A DNA stretch of 64,000 nt from Capitella teleta (Eukaryota; Annelida; Polychaeta; Capitellidae). The position numbers and the translations under genes were made by a program. The stretch covers positions 85,200 to 149,199 of the forward strand of contig KB307163.1 of the NCBI GenBank assembly GCA_000328365.1, in the 5' to 3' direction. The notes under the pieces were generated by a model. The model worked only from the letters and a program-made list of their open reading frames with translations, was not told the origin of the DNA and ran no database searches. Positions 1 to 9,915 of the stretch are shown in pieces; within the stretch, counting starts at the first letter, position 1; each line of letters begins with the position of its first letter.

Positions 1-3000
1 CTTATTGAATTTCTGGCCACCGGACCATGAGTGTACCCCAGCTACGTGGTGCAGTACCGACAACCACTTTTCTCTGAAGAAAAATTGAAAGGATGAACAT
101 TTTAAAGCATTATGGATAACTTTTACTCACTTCAGTAACTGAGCGTTTTTTTTGCAAGTGGATGCGCTGTACCACAAATGGTTGCTGATTGCCCTTATCC
201 ATTGCATCAGGGCTTCACATCCCTTGGTGTTGGCCTTGGCTGTCAGCTTTTTTGTCAGATTCTTACTGCAATGCCAGGCATCGAGCTGATGGTCAATCTG
301 GAGTTCGAAAAAGAAAGTTGGTGAACCTTCGTTTTCAGCATAAAACAAATTAACCTTGGAAAAATCCTCTCTCATCATCTTGCCGACCATCAGATGTTGA
401 TCGGTGGCAAGAGTACTGATTTTGACTTTCTTTGCGATGACATCTTGAAGGCAGCGCCGCAGACCTTCGGGCTCCAAGTGATGAGAGTTTTTGACCTGTT
501 AAGTAATTTGTTACATAGACTATGCATTTTAAGTTTTTAAATTATAACAAACCTCAGAAGAATGTACAAGCTCCATGCTGACAATAATATTTGGAGCATT
601 TGGCCTGATGTCCATCAGGGTGTACGAGCCGTAGAGAGCGTTGTGACCTGGTGAGTCACACCGAGCATCCCCTCCAAGCATGATTGCTCCCCTCCTTGCC
701 TTCATCTCTCTGATGGCTCTTTTCTGTTCATCACGCCAGGCCTCTCCCACCACTGGCCACAGAATGCTTTTTTGGATTAAGGTGAAAGTGGTCTGGCTGA
801 TGAACTTCAGCTTCAGTGCAGCTGCCCAATCTGACATTCGTTTGAATGTTAATCCCGTGAAGAGGATGGCTGCCGCAATCAGGATATTGCCAAGGGGCTG
901 TCTGTCCACCTTTGGTTGTGAATTCCAGCGAACAGTGCAGCCGTTGTGACACTGAAGCACATAGGTCGTCATGGAGCCGGTGTAGGATTTCTTCTGACCA
1001 ACAACTGGGCTGCCGCAGTCCGGGCAGAAGTTCAACAACTTCTGCAGGGAAGACTCGAATACCAGGATCTTCGGGTCTTCATCTGCTTGAACGTCTGCTT
1101 CCTCTGCAGACTCCTGGCTGCTTGGCTCTGGCGTTGAAGGGGAGTAGAGCTCTACGTCCTCAGCCGACAAACTTGAGTCGGTTGAAGTCGGAAGCTCCAC
1201 TGCTGCAGGACTGGAGTCACTGGATGGAGCAGCGGATACTTCTGAAGAGGACTCCGGCAAGACTTCCTTCGGCAACATTTTCTTTCGGGAGTATGGATGA
1301 TCCTTAGTGGTTCTGCGTGGCGTCGCGAGGAATGAGTAGGTCTTCAAAAGAGAGCAGCATGTAAGAAAAACTGATGTCTATGAGTGGCAAAACTTACGGC
1401 TATTTCATATACCGGTACTTTCCGAGGAGTCTTCAGAGGAGAGGCTTGAGGGACAAGCCTTTCAGCAAGGTCTGCCTGTGCAGAGGCCTGTGGATGAATT
1501 AGTTAGTGATTTGACAACAATCAAGATTCCATCATGCCAATGACCTTAGTGAAAATAAATCTTCAACTAAAATACCGATACTAGTGAAGTCCAGCAACAC
1601 ACTTTCAATACTTATGATTGTTGATTATTTGATTGCAATTTTATTATTACATTGACACACAATCTGAGACCAAAAGAAAAAACAAAATATTTACATGAGC
1701 TGCCTTAGGTAGGTGGTATTAGATTACGCTATATGATATTCACATTCATAAAATAATACTGTACCTTGTCTGTTTCATCTGTGTGACTGTATGATGTGGA
1801 TGGGATTTGCATATCTTGGGACATTGAAATAGCCTGAAAAGATAACGAAATAATATTAAAATAACGATGAACTCTGATAGCTACCAGGTTGTTACAATAT
1901 TATTATTCATGATATTCCAAAAGAATTGTTAACTGGTGCACACATTATTGGTTAGTTAAAAAGCTGCCATGATGACTACATGCATGTGCTAACCGTTCTG
2001 TTATTCTATTATAATTGACTTATAAACAAGACTATTTGCAAATACCCAGTGTAGATAACTATATTTACCTCGCCTGCTTCTTCATTTCCAACCCCTGCTT
2101 CAGACGATGCTTGAGCCTGGCTTGCTTCGAGTATCTCCCTGAGAGCCTAGAAAAGAAAATGAAGAATGAGGTTTAATCATATTTTCTGAAAGCAAATTGT
2201 AACTTTTCTTCTCCTAATTGTATACAAATTTTGGGGGAAATTTACTAACCTAGTAAAATATATACTGCATGTATACACTAACTAGTATTGGTAATATAAA
2301 ATACATTTAACAGATTGAAATAGCACATAATAGTAAATACTAGATAGTGACCTAGTTAACGTAAAACTAGTATACCCACTGATATAATGATACTGTATAA
2401 TCCTAGGTATACAACTATAGTAACCACACATCCTATTATTAGCATACATCATTACATATGGAAACTACATAAAATTATTACAGGAAACTATACTAATTAT
2501 ATTGCCTTATGGTCATGAATTCATCGTGACCACATGAAGGCTGTACATCAGCACAGATATATCAGGCAAGGTCAATATACATCTCGCTGTACTATATAGT
2601 AATATACCGGTATATCAACTAGTTGTGCATGGACTTCAACTATTGACTCACACATTAATGTGAATAAGAAAGGCCTCATCTATTATCTAATCGAATCTGC
2701 TTACCTCTTGGTGAGCAGCACGCTCTGCTCTTCTGATAGAGTGCTCCCTTGTCTTTGAAGACTTGGACTCGATAGCTCCAGGGTGATGTTCTGGGAGCCG
2801 AGGTACACTTTCTGGTTTCAGTTTCCTAGCTCGTTGACGCTTCTTTGGATCATGTTCCAAAAGTTCTAACTGGAGATCTCTCTCAAAGTCTCCCGAGTCA
2901 ACGTGCAGAGACCACTCTGTCAGACTTCGTCGGGGTGAAGTTCTGGCGACCACATGCATGAACCCAAGCTTTCAGCCTAGATGCNGTTTTTCAAAGGAAA

Positions 3001-3081
3001 AGTGTGGAAGCTCAGCCTCGAGCCGTCTTGGCTGCTCTGTCCAGGAAAACTATTACAATCCCACACTGCACACTGAGGCAT
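1..3081 (-). CDS. THAP-domain / DDE transposase-like gene (Kolobok-like), 3' end outside window
   Basis: Read from 3081 down. Exons inferred from GT/AG sites and phase: 3081-2705, 2146-2069, 1833-1765, 1487-1398, 1341-553, 495-131, 73-beyond 1. Exon 1 begins MPQCAVWDCNS, a typical THAP start (C-x4-C), followed by FHTFPLKN, NFTPTKSD, SLHVDSGDF and a basic tail. Exon 5 has an acidic/serine-rich linker, a zinc ribbon (CPDC ... CHNGC) and the first acidic motif GGDARCDSPGH. Exon 6 carries TDQH and then DAWH, matching the [C/D]-x2-H motif known in several DDE transposase superfamilies; exon 7 continues EKWLSVLHHV. The THAP plus DDE combination is known in Kolobok and P elements; Kolobok is my best guess. 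The frame fails at the single N (2985) and again near 2912, where the third THAP zinc ligand is lost, while exons 2-7 are open. It may be a decaying transposon, a host-domesticated gene, or have errors in exon 1. Confidence 0.72.
2780..3081 (-). other. Damaged THAP zinc-finger domain (exon 1 of the DDE gene)
   Basis: The THAP fold (C2CH DNA-binding finger) can be followed across three frames. C4 and C9 are present (MPQCAVWDC). After FPLKN the frame changes at the unresolved base 2985, continues as ASRLKAWVHACGRQNFTPTKS, and changes again near 2912, after which SLHVDSGDFERDLQ reads on to the end of the exon. At the second break the expected Cys of C-S-x-H is absent although the His remains. 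The first break could be only an assembly artefact. The second also costs a zinc ligand, so it looks like true decay or a separate sequencing error. Confidence 0.7.
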
Positions 3082-3420
3082 GGTCCACACAGTCACTCGG
3101 ATGAAAACTAGAAACTGCGAAGTTCGAGTTGAAGTTGACAATCACACTCAGAGAGTCAGTCAGACACTCACACTTGACACTCACACTGGACTGGTCACTG
3201 CCACTGGTTGAGCGGAAGAATCGTAATGGAAGACGTTGTTTCTTACCAAACTCAGAAACGGAAATGAAGACAAAAGTCGCAATGGCTGCTTTGAACTGAG
3301 TCGTTAACGCGCAAAATGGTCCTTTGTCTCTGTATCTTGAATTTAAATTTTCAATCTCTTATCAGCAGACATTTGTTGACATTAGGCAGGAAGCGTCCGA
3401 GGGCATGCTTAGATCTGATT

Positions 3421-3560
3421 TGTTATGTCACTTTTTATTGGATGTAAACGCCGGACTCGTGACGTCACGAGGTCACGTGATGCGGAATGTATTCCAGTCA
3501 CTGATTGGTTGACAGGCTTCCCGCCCGCCAGCCAGAAGTTGTAATGGCGGCACACTCATC
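3421..3560. promoter_or_regulatory. CRE / E-box / CCAAT promoter-like block upstream of the THAP gene
   Basis: A perfect 16-bp palindrome, CTCGTGACGTCACGAG, lies at 3456-3471 and contains the full CRE octamer TGACGTCA (3460-3467). It is followed by TCACGTGA (3473-3480, E-box/CLEAR type) and an inverted CCAAT (ATTGG, 3504-3508). About 35 bp further on is TGTAATGGCGGC, which resembles a YY1 downstream element and opens a 35-codon plus-strand ORF (3544-3651). The block is 380 bp upstream of the THAP gene start and could drive either strand. Promoter activity is inferred from motifs only. Confidence 0.42.
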
Positions 3561-3782
3561 CGTCAGATTTTCTCGAGAATTACGATTTCGATTTTGGATT
3601 TCTCGGCGCATTTTCGCGGAACATATGAATGCATCCCACGAAAAGCTATAGATATATGAGCGCAACCAGATACATATGCATGTAATTCCTTCCCGTTATT
3701 TGGCTTTAAGATGTAATATAGTATACCTTACAATTATGTTGATACTCGCTATAATAGTGCCTTAGTATTCAAATGAAGTCAC

Positions 3783-4912
3783 AGCCCAGCAAACATGGAC
3801 ACGTAAATGTAATATTGTAAAATGGTTGTTTCAACAATATTAATCAGACAACGTTACTATTACGTTACTTTTACGTTGCAGTTGAAATGATTACTTTGAA
3901 GTAAATATGGATACGTAAATGTAATGTTGCAAGATGGTTGTCTCAGCAATATTAAAGGGATGGGGAACTGAATTTTAAGTGATGTTCTATTGACTCATAG
4001 CACCAATTGATAGCATTCCGTGCCAAAAACACCATGCCTGGATGCAAGCGTAAGGAAATAATCCATTCCGAATATCGGTGTTAGCATTGGGCCTATGGGA
4101 GAATGACTTCCATTGCAAAGTATAGGAGGCAAACGTCAGCTGAAGGCTTGCCGTGATTGGCCCCGTTCCCCTTGTGAAGCTATCGATTTCAGCCAATCAG
4201 AGCAGAGCATCTTTGCCATAAAAGGACATCTCTGTTGTTTACGAAATGAAAGCGCATGCGTGGTGCACTCTGGCTGATTTGTTTACTGTTTCAGGATGAG
4301 AAACCATCGTAGGTGTCCTAGAAAATCGCTTGTTAAAATAAGAAAAATAGCGAAAAATAATTTTTTTTCTCGCCTGACTGGTGGCAAAATGATTATTCTA
4401 TCTATTTCTGAAAAGAAAATAAAAATATCCAGGGGTTTAGTCGCAGGACACGCTGATATGACAAGGCCCTTTGTAAAAGATGGGGAACTCGATGTTTCAT
4501 CACAGCTCCTGACGTCACGCCTAGTTAGCAATATATCTCCCGCGAAATCGTTAGGGATGATATTCCTTGTGTGGGCCAGGCATAGGAATCATTTTTGGTG
4601 CATCAAATAACGACTCAAAGTCCATTTTTAACCAGTTCTCCCTCCCTTTAATTAGACAACGTTACTATTACATTACAATTATGTTGAGGTTGTAATGATT
4701 ACTTTTAAGTAAATATATAGACATAAATGTAATGTTGCAAGATGGTTGTCTCAGCAATATTAATCAGACAACGTTACTATTACATTACAATTACGTTGAG
4801 GTTGTAATGATTACTTTTAAGTAAATATGGAGACGTAAATGTAATGTTGCATGCTCGTGATTACTGTATAAACTTAAATAAATGTAGTTATATTCGCTGC
4901 ACGTGTCCATGT
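3783..4912. mobile_element. TIR-like element of ~110-bp tandem units, interrupted by a TTAA MITE
   Basis: The left end reads CCCAGCAAACATGGACACGT. The right end, inverted, reads CATACATGGACACGT, so the termini are partly inverted. The interior repeats a unit of about 110 bp that begins TGGAYACGTAAATGTAAT (starts near 3796, 3908, 4715 and 4826; the second interval is enlarged by the inserted MITE). Each unit carries CAATATTAATCAGACAACG. A related right terminus (ACGTGTCCTTGTTTGCTGGG) is found at 13248-13270 beyond the 39-bp array, so the two regions probably belong to one non-autonomous family. No coding capacity is seen. Confidence 0.5.
3956..4647. mobile_element. TTAA-flanked MITE, copy 1 (692 bp)
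   Basis: TTAA occurs on both sides (3952-3955 and 4648-4651), and the ends are imperfect inverted repeats (AAAGGGATGGGGAACT against AAAGGGAGGGAGAACT). A second copy at 62316-63019 aligns over the whole length. It sits inside a tandem unit whose uninterrupted form, CAATATTAATCAGACAACG, survives at 4756-4774, so the empty target is visible. It contains CCAATCAGAGCAG and a CRE octamer (4510-4517) but no long ORF. The TTAA target fits Kolobok or piggyBac; the Kolobok-like gene to the left is a possible but unproven source of transposase. Confidence 0.8.
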
Positions 4913-7828
4913 ATGACCAGAGAATCGAGGGATATTACTGAATAGGCGCGCATTTATGTTTTAATCGTTTGACAGTGTATCATATTGAGCTATGTGTTAC
5001 ACATGGAAATAAACAAAATTTTTGCAACAATTACCCGCCCTTCTCAGTACTATGACATGAATCGACCAAACTTCTACATTCTACAACATAATTAGCCTGG
5101 ATTCCGACGGTTTATTCGGTGATAAATAACAATTCTGAAGATTAATAACTGTGGAACTTCACTCAAAGAATGATACATGTAATTATTGGTATAAAATGTA
5201 TCAGAATAAAGAATGACTTTGTCATACTGTAGTAAATTTAATAATATACCCAACAAACACCCGACAGCTTGCTTACTCAAATCCCACAGAACACGTGACA
5301 AAAGACGCATCAATAATGAAGAAATGCACCGATGATCATTATCAGGTACATGATTGTAGTAGTGAAGACAGGGAGCACTTATCAATGTAAATAAAGCTAA
5401 TACTGTAATTCCTTGACAATGAACATTCAATTGATTGCAGGATCTTGTTCGTGTGAGCAAGTTTCTTCACATCAGAACAAAACTCATTCATTTTGCTGCG
5501 TTCATTCGTGTTTGTCTAAGCGATGTTACAAACCAATTACTAACTGCTGTGTCAACGCCAGAATTATAATTCTGTGATTATTATAATAAATATTCGATAA
5601 TTTGGTAATTATTTTATTGATTCTTAAGACAAATAAAACGTAACAAATGTGTAAATGAAATAAATAAGAGAGAATCAAATGGCAGAATGAACCCCTTGTA
5701 TCGCCTGTATTATGTGAAACATAAGGAATATACCAAGGAACGGAATGATAAACAGAAAACGAAAGAAATAAAATAAAAAAGAGTCAAAATACAAAATAGG
5801 AAAAAAAATATTGATATAAATAATACAATAGCACAAGTTAAATAGGCGGTGAATGTATTAAAGACGCATAGACTAAGCTAGAACTGGACTATTTGTCTTT
5901 CCATCAGTTTTTAGGGGTACGTGTGATGTAAAGTCTAAAAACTCATAATTTCATCACTGTATAATTTATAGTTTCCTATAACCATTTTCACTGGAAACGA
6001 TTCTTCATAGTCAAGTCAATATTCTTTAGTGAAAGGTCTCGACTTTTCAACAGTCGAAAGGACATAACAGATATTTCATGCAATGTAATACTTTACAGAA
6101 GGTATTTATTTCGATTTTACGTGGCTTTGCAAACGCTGTAATTTAATTTTCTTCCCGTTTTTAGTTTGCTAGTATTCAATGCTGATCGGGTCTGCCCAAG
6201 GGTATTTTCTGTGGCGAGTTTTAGATAAGAGACAGCGTGCAGGATGCGCTATTAGCCTGCTAAGTGTCGCTCACCAGCCATTTCCAGCGAATTCGTTCCT
6301 GAGACTTGCCCCGAGTGTACAACGCGCTGAGAGCCAGCAGCCAATCAGAGACGAGCGCGCGCTGCTGCGACACGTGCTGAGCAAACTTCAGTCTTCAAAA
6401 TCTCTTGGCATCGCACGCATTCTGTTTGACGAAACCAACCGCCCAATTTTAGAAGATACGAAATAATTATATGCTGAACTATATTGTTGATCTACTTATA
6501 AGGTGAGTTTCATAAAAACATGGACTGGTTTAATTGATTAATTAATAAGTAGTGGTAAAGCAGTAATCTTAATCGATGGGTGAAAAAAAAAAAAAAACAG
6601 AAAAAAAAAAAAATCATTATGGGCGCTGCTGCATGCAAGGCTCAGGTTTTTACTGCACATTGATTGCTATAGCGGGCGCTGCATTTATGACAGGCGAATT
6701 TACACCTCGGGATGCCCTGTGTAATCAACCTTAGTATACATGCATTTATAAACAACCAGACAATTTATTAGCTAATAATGATATCATTACAGACCTACAA
6801 GTATGTGACATTCCCGGTATATTTCTTGTAATCTATAATAGGGCTCTCATGAAAAGGGGCTACTCTGCACCACAATTTACTAGTATTACAGAGTTGTCTG
6901 ATGGTGAACGCTAATGAAAAAACTAACAGAATTAAATATATAACCTGCCCAGTCACGTTCACACGATAATGACGATATCCCAGTGAAAGTTTGCAGTCAT
7001 GTTTAATTTGACATCATGCATCACATTGCAATCAAATACTATAATAAAATGCATCGATCACAGCATCGTTCGGGGGTCATACCTTTACATATACACTCTT
7101 ATACCGATACCGATTTCATTATTCACTGAATATCCTCTGATTCCATAAATAATTTTTATACCTCACAACCCATAGCATGTTTTCAGGACGCCAGATAAGT
7201 TACATTGAATACATAATATCCCTTCAAGTCCTAGATAACATCTCCCGACGTTTACTTTCTGATACTAATAATTGCCATCGAGACCTCCCGTTGAGGGATA
7301 TAACTCGGACATTAGGTGATTAGGCATGCCACTGCATGCTACCCGCCAGGCCCCTCTTTTTGAACCGCTGTTCACACCTGGAATTTGTGAATTAAATCAC
7401 ATCACATGCATCGCTTTGATCATCAATAAAGGATATCATTGATCGCCATCGTCCTGTATCCTGGTGTCCCTTATTGCCACTCCAATTTGGTGGTAATAGC
7501 ATCTCGGGCTCACGGAAGCATCTGCTGTCCGTTATAACTGACGCAGGACCGGGAAAGCGCAGGCTTCTAACTAAACGACCCTAATCTAAACTACATCCCA
7601 AATTACATGTTAGTGAATGCCCCCTGGGCAGTCTGGCATCTCGCCGAGCTGTCATAAACTGCTTATCAATTCGTTTAATGTGGAGACGGCAACTAAAGCT
7701 GTTTTCTCACAGAAGAATGTGAAGCACTATCTCTACATTAATTATGGGGTTCGATTTTGTTATAAGGATAATTTACGTTTCTTTCAAAATCAGTACTACA
7801 TCTAATTCCAATGAAAACTATATTTCAG
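4913..7828. other. Intergenic, no recognised gene; repeat fragment, A-tracts and a CCAAT region
   Basis: I recognise no gene here. 4975-5125 resembles sequence at 14725-14812 and 27640-27845 (shared words such as CCCTTCTCAGTAC and ATTCCGACG), a dispersed repeat. Poly-A tracts lie at 6582-6613. A GC-richer patch near 6290-6400 contains CCAATCAGAG (6341-6350) and CGCGCGCTGCTGCGACACGTG, which could be a CpG-type promoter for the exon ending at 7968. The ORFs of 60-120 codons here have no recognisable motif. Confidence 0.4.
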
Positions 7829-8060
7829 CTGCCGCTGTAAGGAGCTTCAGAGAAACAACGAAGGCTGATGTGGAAAAGGCAATGAAGGCTTGGCTTTGTT
7901 TCGCCCCTAACCGGCTGAAGGTGAAGCAACAACGTGCCTCCAGACGCCATGCCCTTGCATCCCCATAAATTTCGATTTTTGTAGTATTTTTTTAAAGGCT
8001 AGTTTCATGTATATTATCTCATTGTTTTGTGACTTTTTTTTTGGTGAATAAAGGTTTTTT
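7829..8060 (+). CDS. Candidate terminal coding exon with polyA signal, unrecognised
   Basis: A good 3' splice site (ATATTTCAG, ending 7828) precedes 46 open codons that stop at 7966-7968. The reading begins two bases into the exon with AAVRSFRETTKADVEKAM and ends ASRRHALASP. The peptide is basic with an amphipathic helix-like stretch (DVEKAMKAWL). AATAAA follows at 8047-8052, about 80 bp past the stop. I do not recognise the family and cannot see the earlier exons; a start near the CCAAT/CpG patch at 6.3 kb is possible. It could also be the end of a transposon gene. Confidence 0.3.
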
Positions 8061-8154
8061 GTCAGCTTACTTTTGTTTTATCATTAATGAGCATGCAATT
8101 CAGACTAATTAATTGGCATATAATTATGGTTGCAAAATTGTTATGTTGGCAATG

Positions 8155-9011
8155 TTAAAACTACAACGTTATTATAACGTAGTATTAGTAACATTAAAAC
8201 TACAACGTTATTATAACGTAGTATTAGTAACGTTAAAACTACAACGTTATTATAACGCAGTATTAGTAACGTTAAAACTACAACGTTATTATAACGCAGT
8301 ATTAGTAACCTTAAAACTACAACGTTATTATAACGCAGTATTAGTAACATTAAAACTACAACGTTATTATAACGTAGTATTAGTAACGTTAAAACTACAA
8401 CATTATTATAACGCAGTATTAGTAACATTAAAACTACAACGTTATTATAACGCAGTATTAGTAACATTAAAACTACAACGTTATTATAACGTAGTATTAG
8501 TAACATTAAAACTACAACGTTATTATAACGCAGTATTAGTAACGTTAAAACTACAACGTTATTATAACGCAGTATTAGTAACATTAAAACTACAACGTTA
8601 TTATAACGCAGTATTAGTAACATTAAAACTACAACGTTATTATAACGTAGTATTAGTAACGTTAAAACTACAACGTTATTATAACGCAGTATTAGTAACA
8701 TTAAAACTACAACGTTATTATAACGTAGTATTAGTAACGTTAAAACTACAACGTTATTATAACGCAGTATTAGTAACATTAAAACTACAACGTTATTATA
8801 ACGCAGTATTAGTAACGTTAAAACTACAACGTTATTATAACGTAGTATTAGTAACGTTAAAACTACAACGTTATTATAACGCAGTATTAGTAACGTTAAA
8901 ACTACAACGTTATTATAACGCAGTATTAGTAACCTTAAAACTACAACGTTATTATAACGCAGTATTAGTAACATTAAAACTACAACATTATTATAACGTA
9001 GTATTAGTAAC
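8155..9011. repeat. 39-bp tandem array, 22 units
   Basis: The unit starts TTAAAACTACAACGTTATTA and continues taacg[c/t]agtattagtaac[a/g/c]. Because 39 is a multiple of three, the array is open on both strands over nearly 300 codons, but this is a repeat and not a gene. Units differ at only a few positions, several of them at CpG sites (ACG/ACA). The array resumes for about 1.5 units at 13090-13165, beyond the retrotransposon, then runs into a terminus like that of the 3783-4912 element. Confidence 0.9.
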
Positions 9012-9197
9012 TGTAGCAGTGCCACATTATGACAAACTCGCTCATCTGCTCAATCGCATATCTACTCAATCGCATATCCACTCAATCGTTTCATTATCAC
9101 ACTACAATATATAAACGCTTACCTGTGCAATAAAGTTCAGTTCTCCTGTATTGAGATCCTCGGTTGTCTCTATTGTTCTCAACCTGTGATCCCTACA
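9012..9197 (+). repeat. 5' LTR (186 bp)
   Basis: Starts TGTAGCAGTGCC and ends GATCCCTACA, with the same bounds as the copy at 12904. A TATA-like ATATATAAAC and a polyadenylation signal AATAAA (in TGCAATAAAGTTC) lie in the expected order. It contains two close copies of CAATCGCATATC/CAATCGCATATCC. Confidence 0.95.
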
Positions 9198-9201
9198 ACT
9201 G

Positions 9202-9915
9202 GTGACCCCTGACATGGAGAAACAAGCAAGTAACTCAGGATCCAGCTCAACCGTCTCGGACGCTGTTTCGATGGTCTCGCTGAAACTGCCGCCGCCATGG
9301 ACCGGAGACATCGAATCGTGGTTTCAACAGGTGGAAGCCCAATTTACCATTCGTGGTATTACAAACGAAACAACCAGGTTTTATCATGTGGTTGCTGTCC
9401 TCAACTCAGACGTCGCAGCCAGGGTTTCCAACACCCTGCGTAACCCTCCTGCCGCTACCCCCTACACCGCTTTGAAGCAGGCGTTGCTTGCTAAATACGG
9501 TCTTACTGACTATGAGCGCGCTGTCGCTATTAACGCCATTACCAACCTTGGCGACAGGAAGCCATCAGAGATGATGGACCATATGCTCTACCTTCTTGGG
9601 AACAATGAGGGCGGACTCATGTTCCGTTTTCACTTCTTCAAGATTTTACCAGACTACGTCAGAGCAACTTTATCATACTCTACAGCAAAAGATATGGCCA
9701 CATTAGCTGCCGAAGCTGATAGGATTTTCCTATCCGGCCGCCCACAACAACCCGCGATTCACAGCGCAACAAAGGCCGACACACTTGTGGATCGCATCTC
9801 TAACTCTGCACGGAAGCTGTGTTTCTATCATTCACGCTTTGGACCGAAGGCAACAAAGTGTCAACAACCCTGCGTGTGGAGGCCGGGAAACGCCAAATCG
9901 GACCAGCAGCAGTGA
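9202..9915 (+). CDS. gag: gag-like region of the CsRn1-type retrotransposon
   Basis: Encodes a capsid-type protein of about 235 residues; the likely start is the ATG at 9214 (MEKQASNSG), just after the primer-binding site. The segments WFQQVEAQFTIRGI and FYHVVAVL are characteristic of this clade's Gag. Near the C-terminus LCFYH ... KCQQPC gives a Cys-His-Cys-Cys finger instead of the usual CCHC knuckle, a hallmark reported for CsRn1 elements. gag and pol overlap in different frames, as is common in Ty3/gypsy elements, which use frameshifting to make Gag-Pol. Confidence 0.88.
   Translation: MTPDMEKQASNSGSSSTVSDAVSMVSLKLPPPWTGDIESWFQQVEAQFTIRGITNETTRFYHVVAVLNSDVAARVSNTLRNPPAATPYTALKQALLAKYGLTDYERAVAINAITNLGDRKPSEMMDHMLYLLGNNEGGLMFRFHFFKILPDYVRATLSYSTAKDMATLAAEADRIFLSGRPQQPAIHSATKADTLVDRISNSARKLCFYHSRFGPKATKCQQPCVWRPGNAKSDQQQ

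Noticed and set aside
529-1347. Single-exon protein starting MKTYSFLATP
   Set aside because: The MK comes from the intron; a good acceptor at 1342-1343 makes this an internal exon of the THAP/DDE gene.
3125-3200. CACACTCAGAGAGTCAGTCAGACACTC-type stretch and its likeness to 21655-21790
   Set aside because: Low-complexity CA/CAGT-rich sequence; similarity is compositional, not a CRISPR or ordered repeat.
4283-4610. ORFs inside the TTAA MITE, also present in the second copy
   Set aside because: Copies differ by indels that shift the frames; short ORFs in a MITE are not expected to be coding.
8113-9114. Two ORFs of about 300 codons, one per strand
   Set aside because: Both are readings of the 39-bp tandem array (period divisible by three, no stop in the unit).
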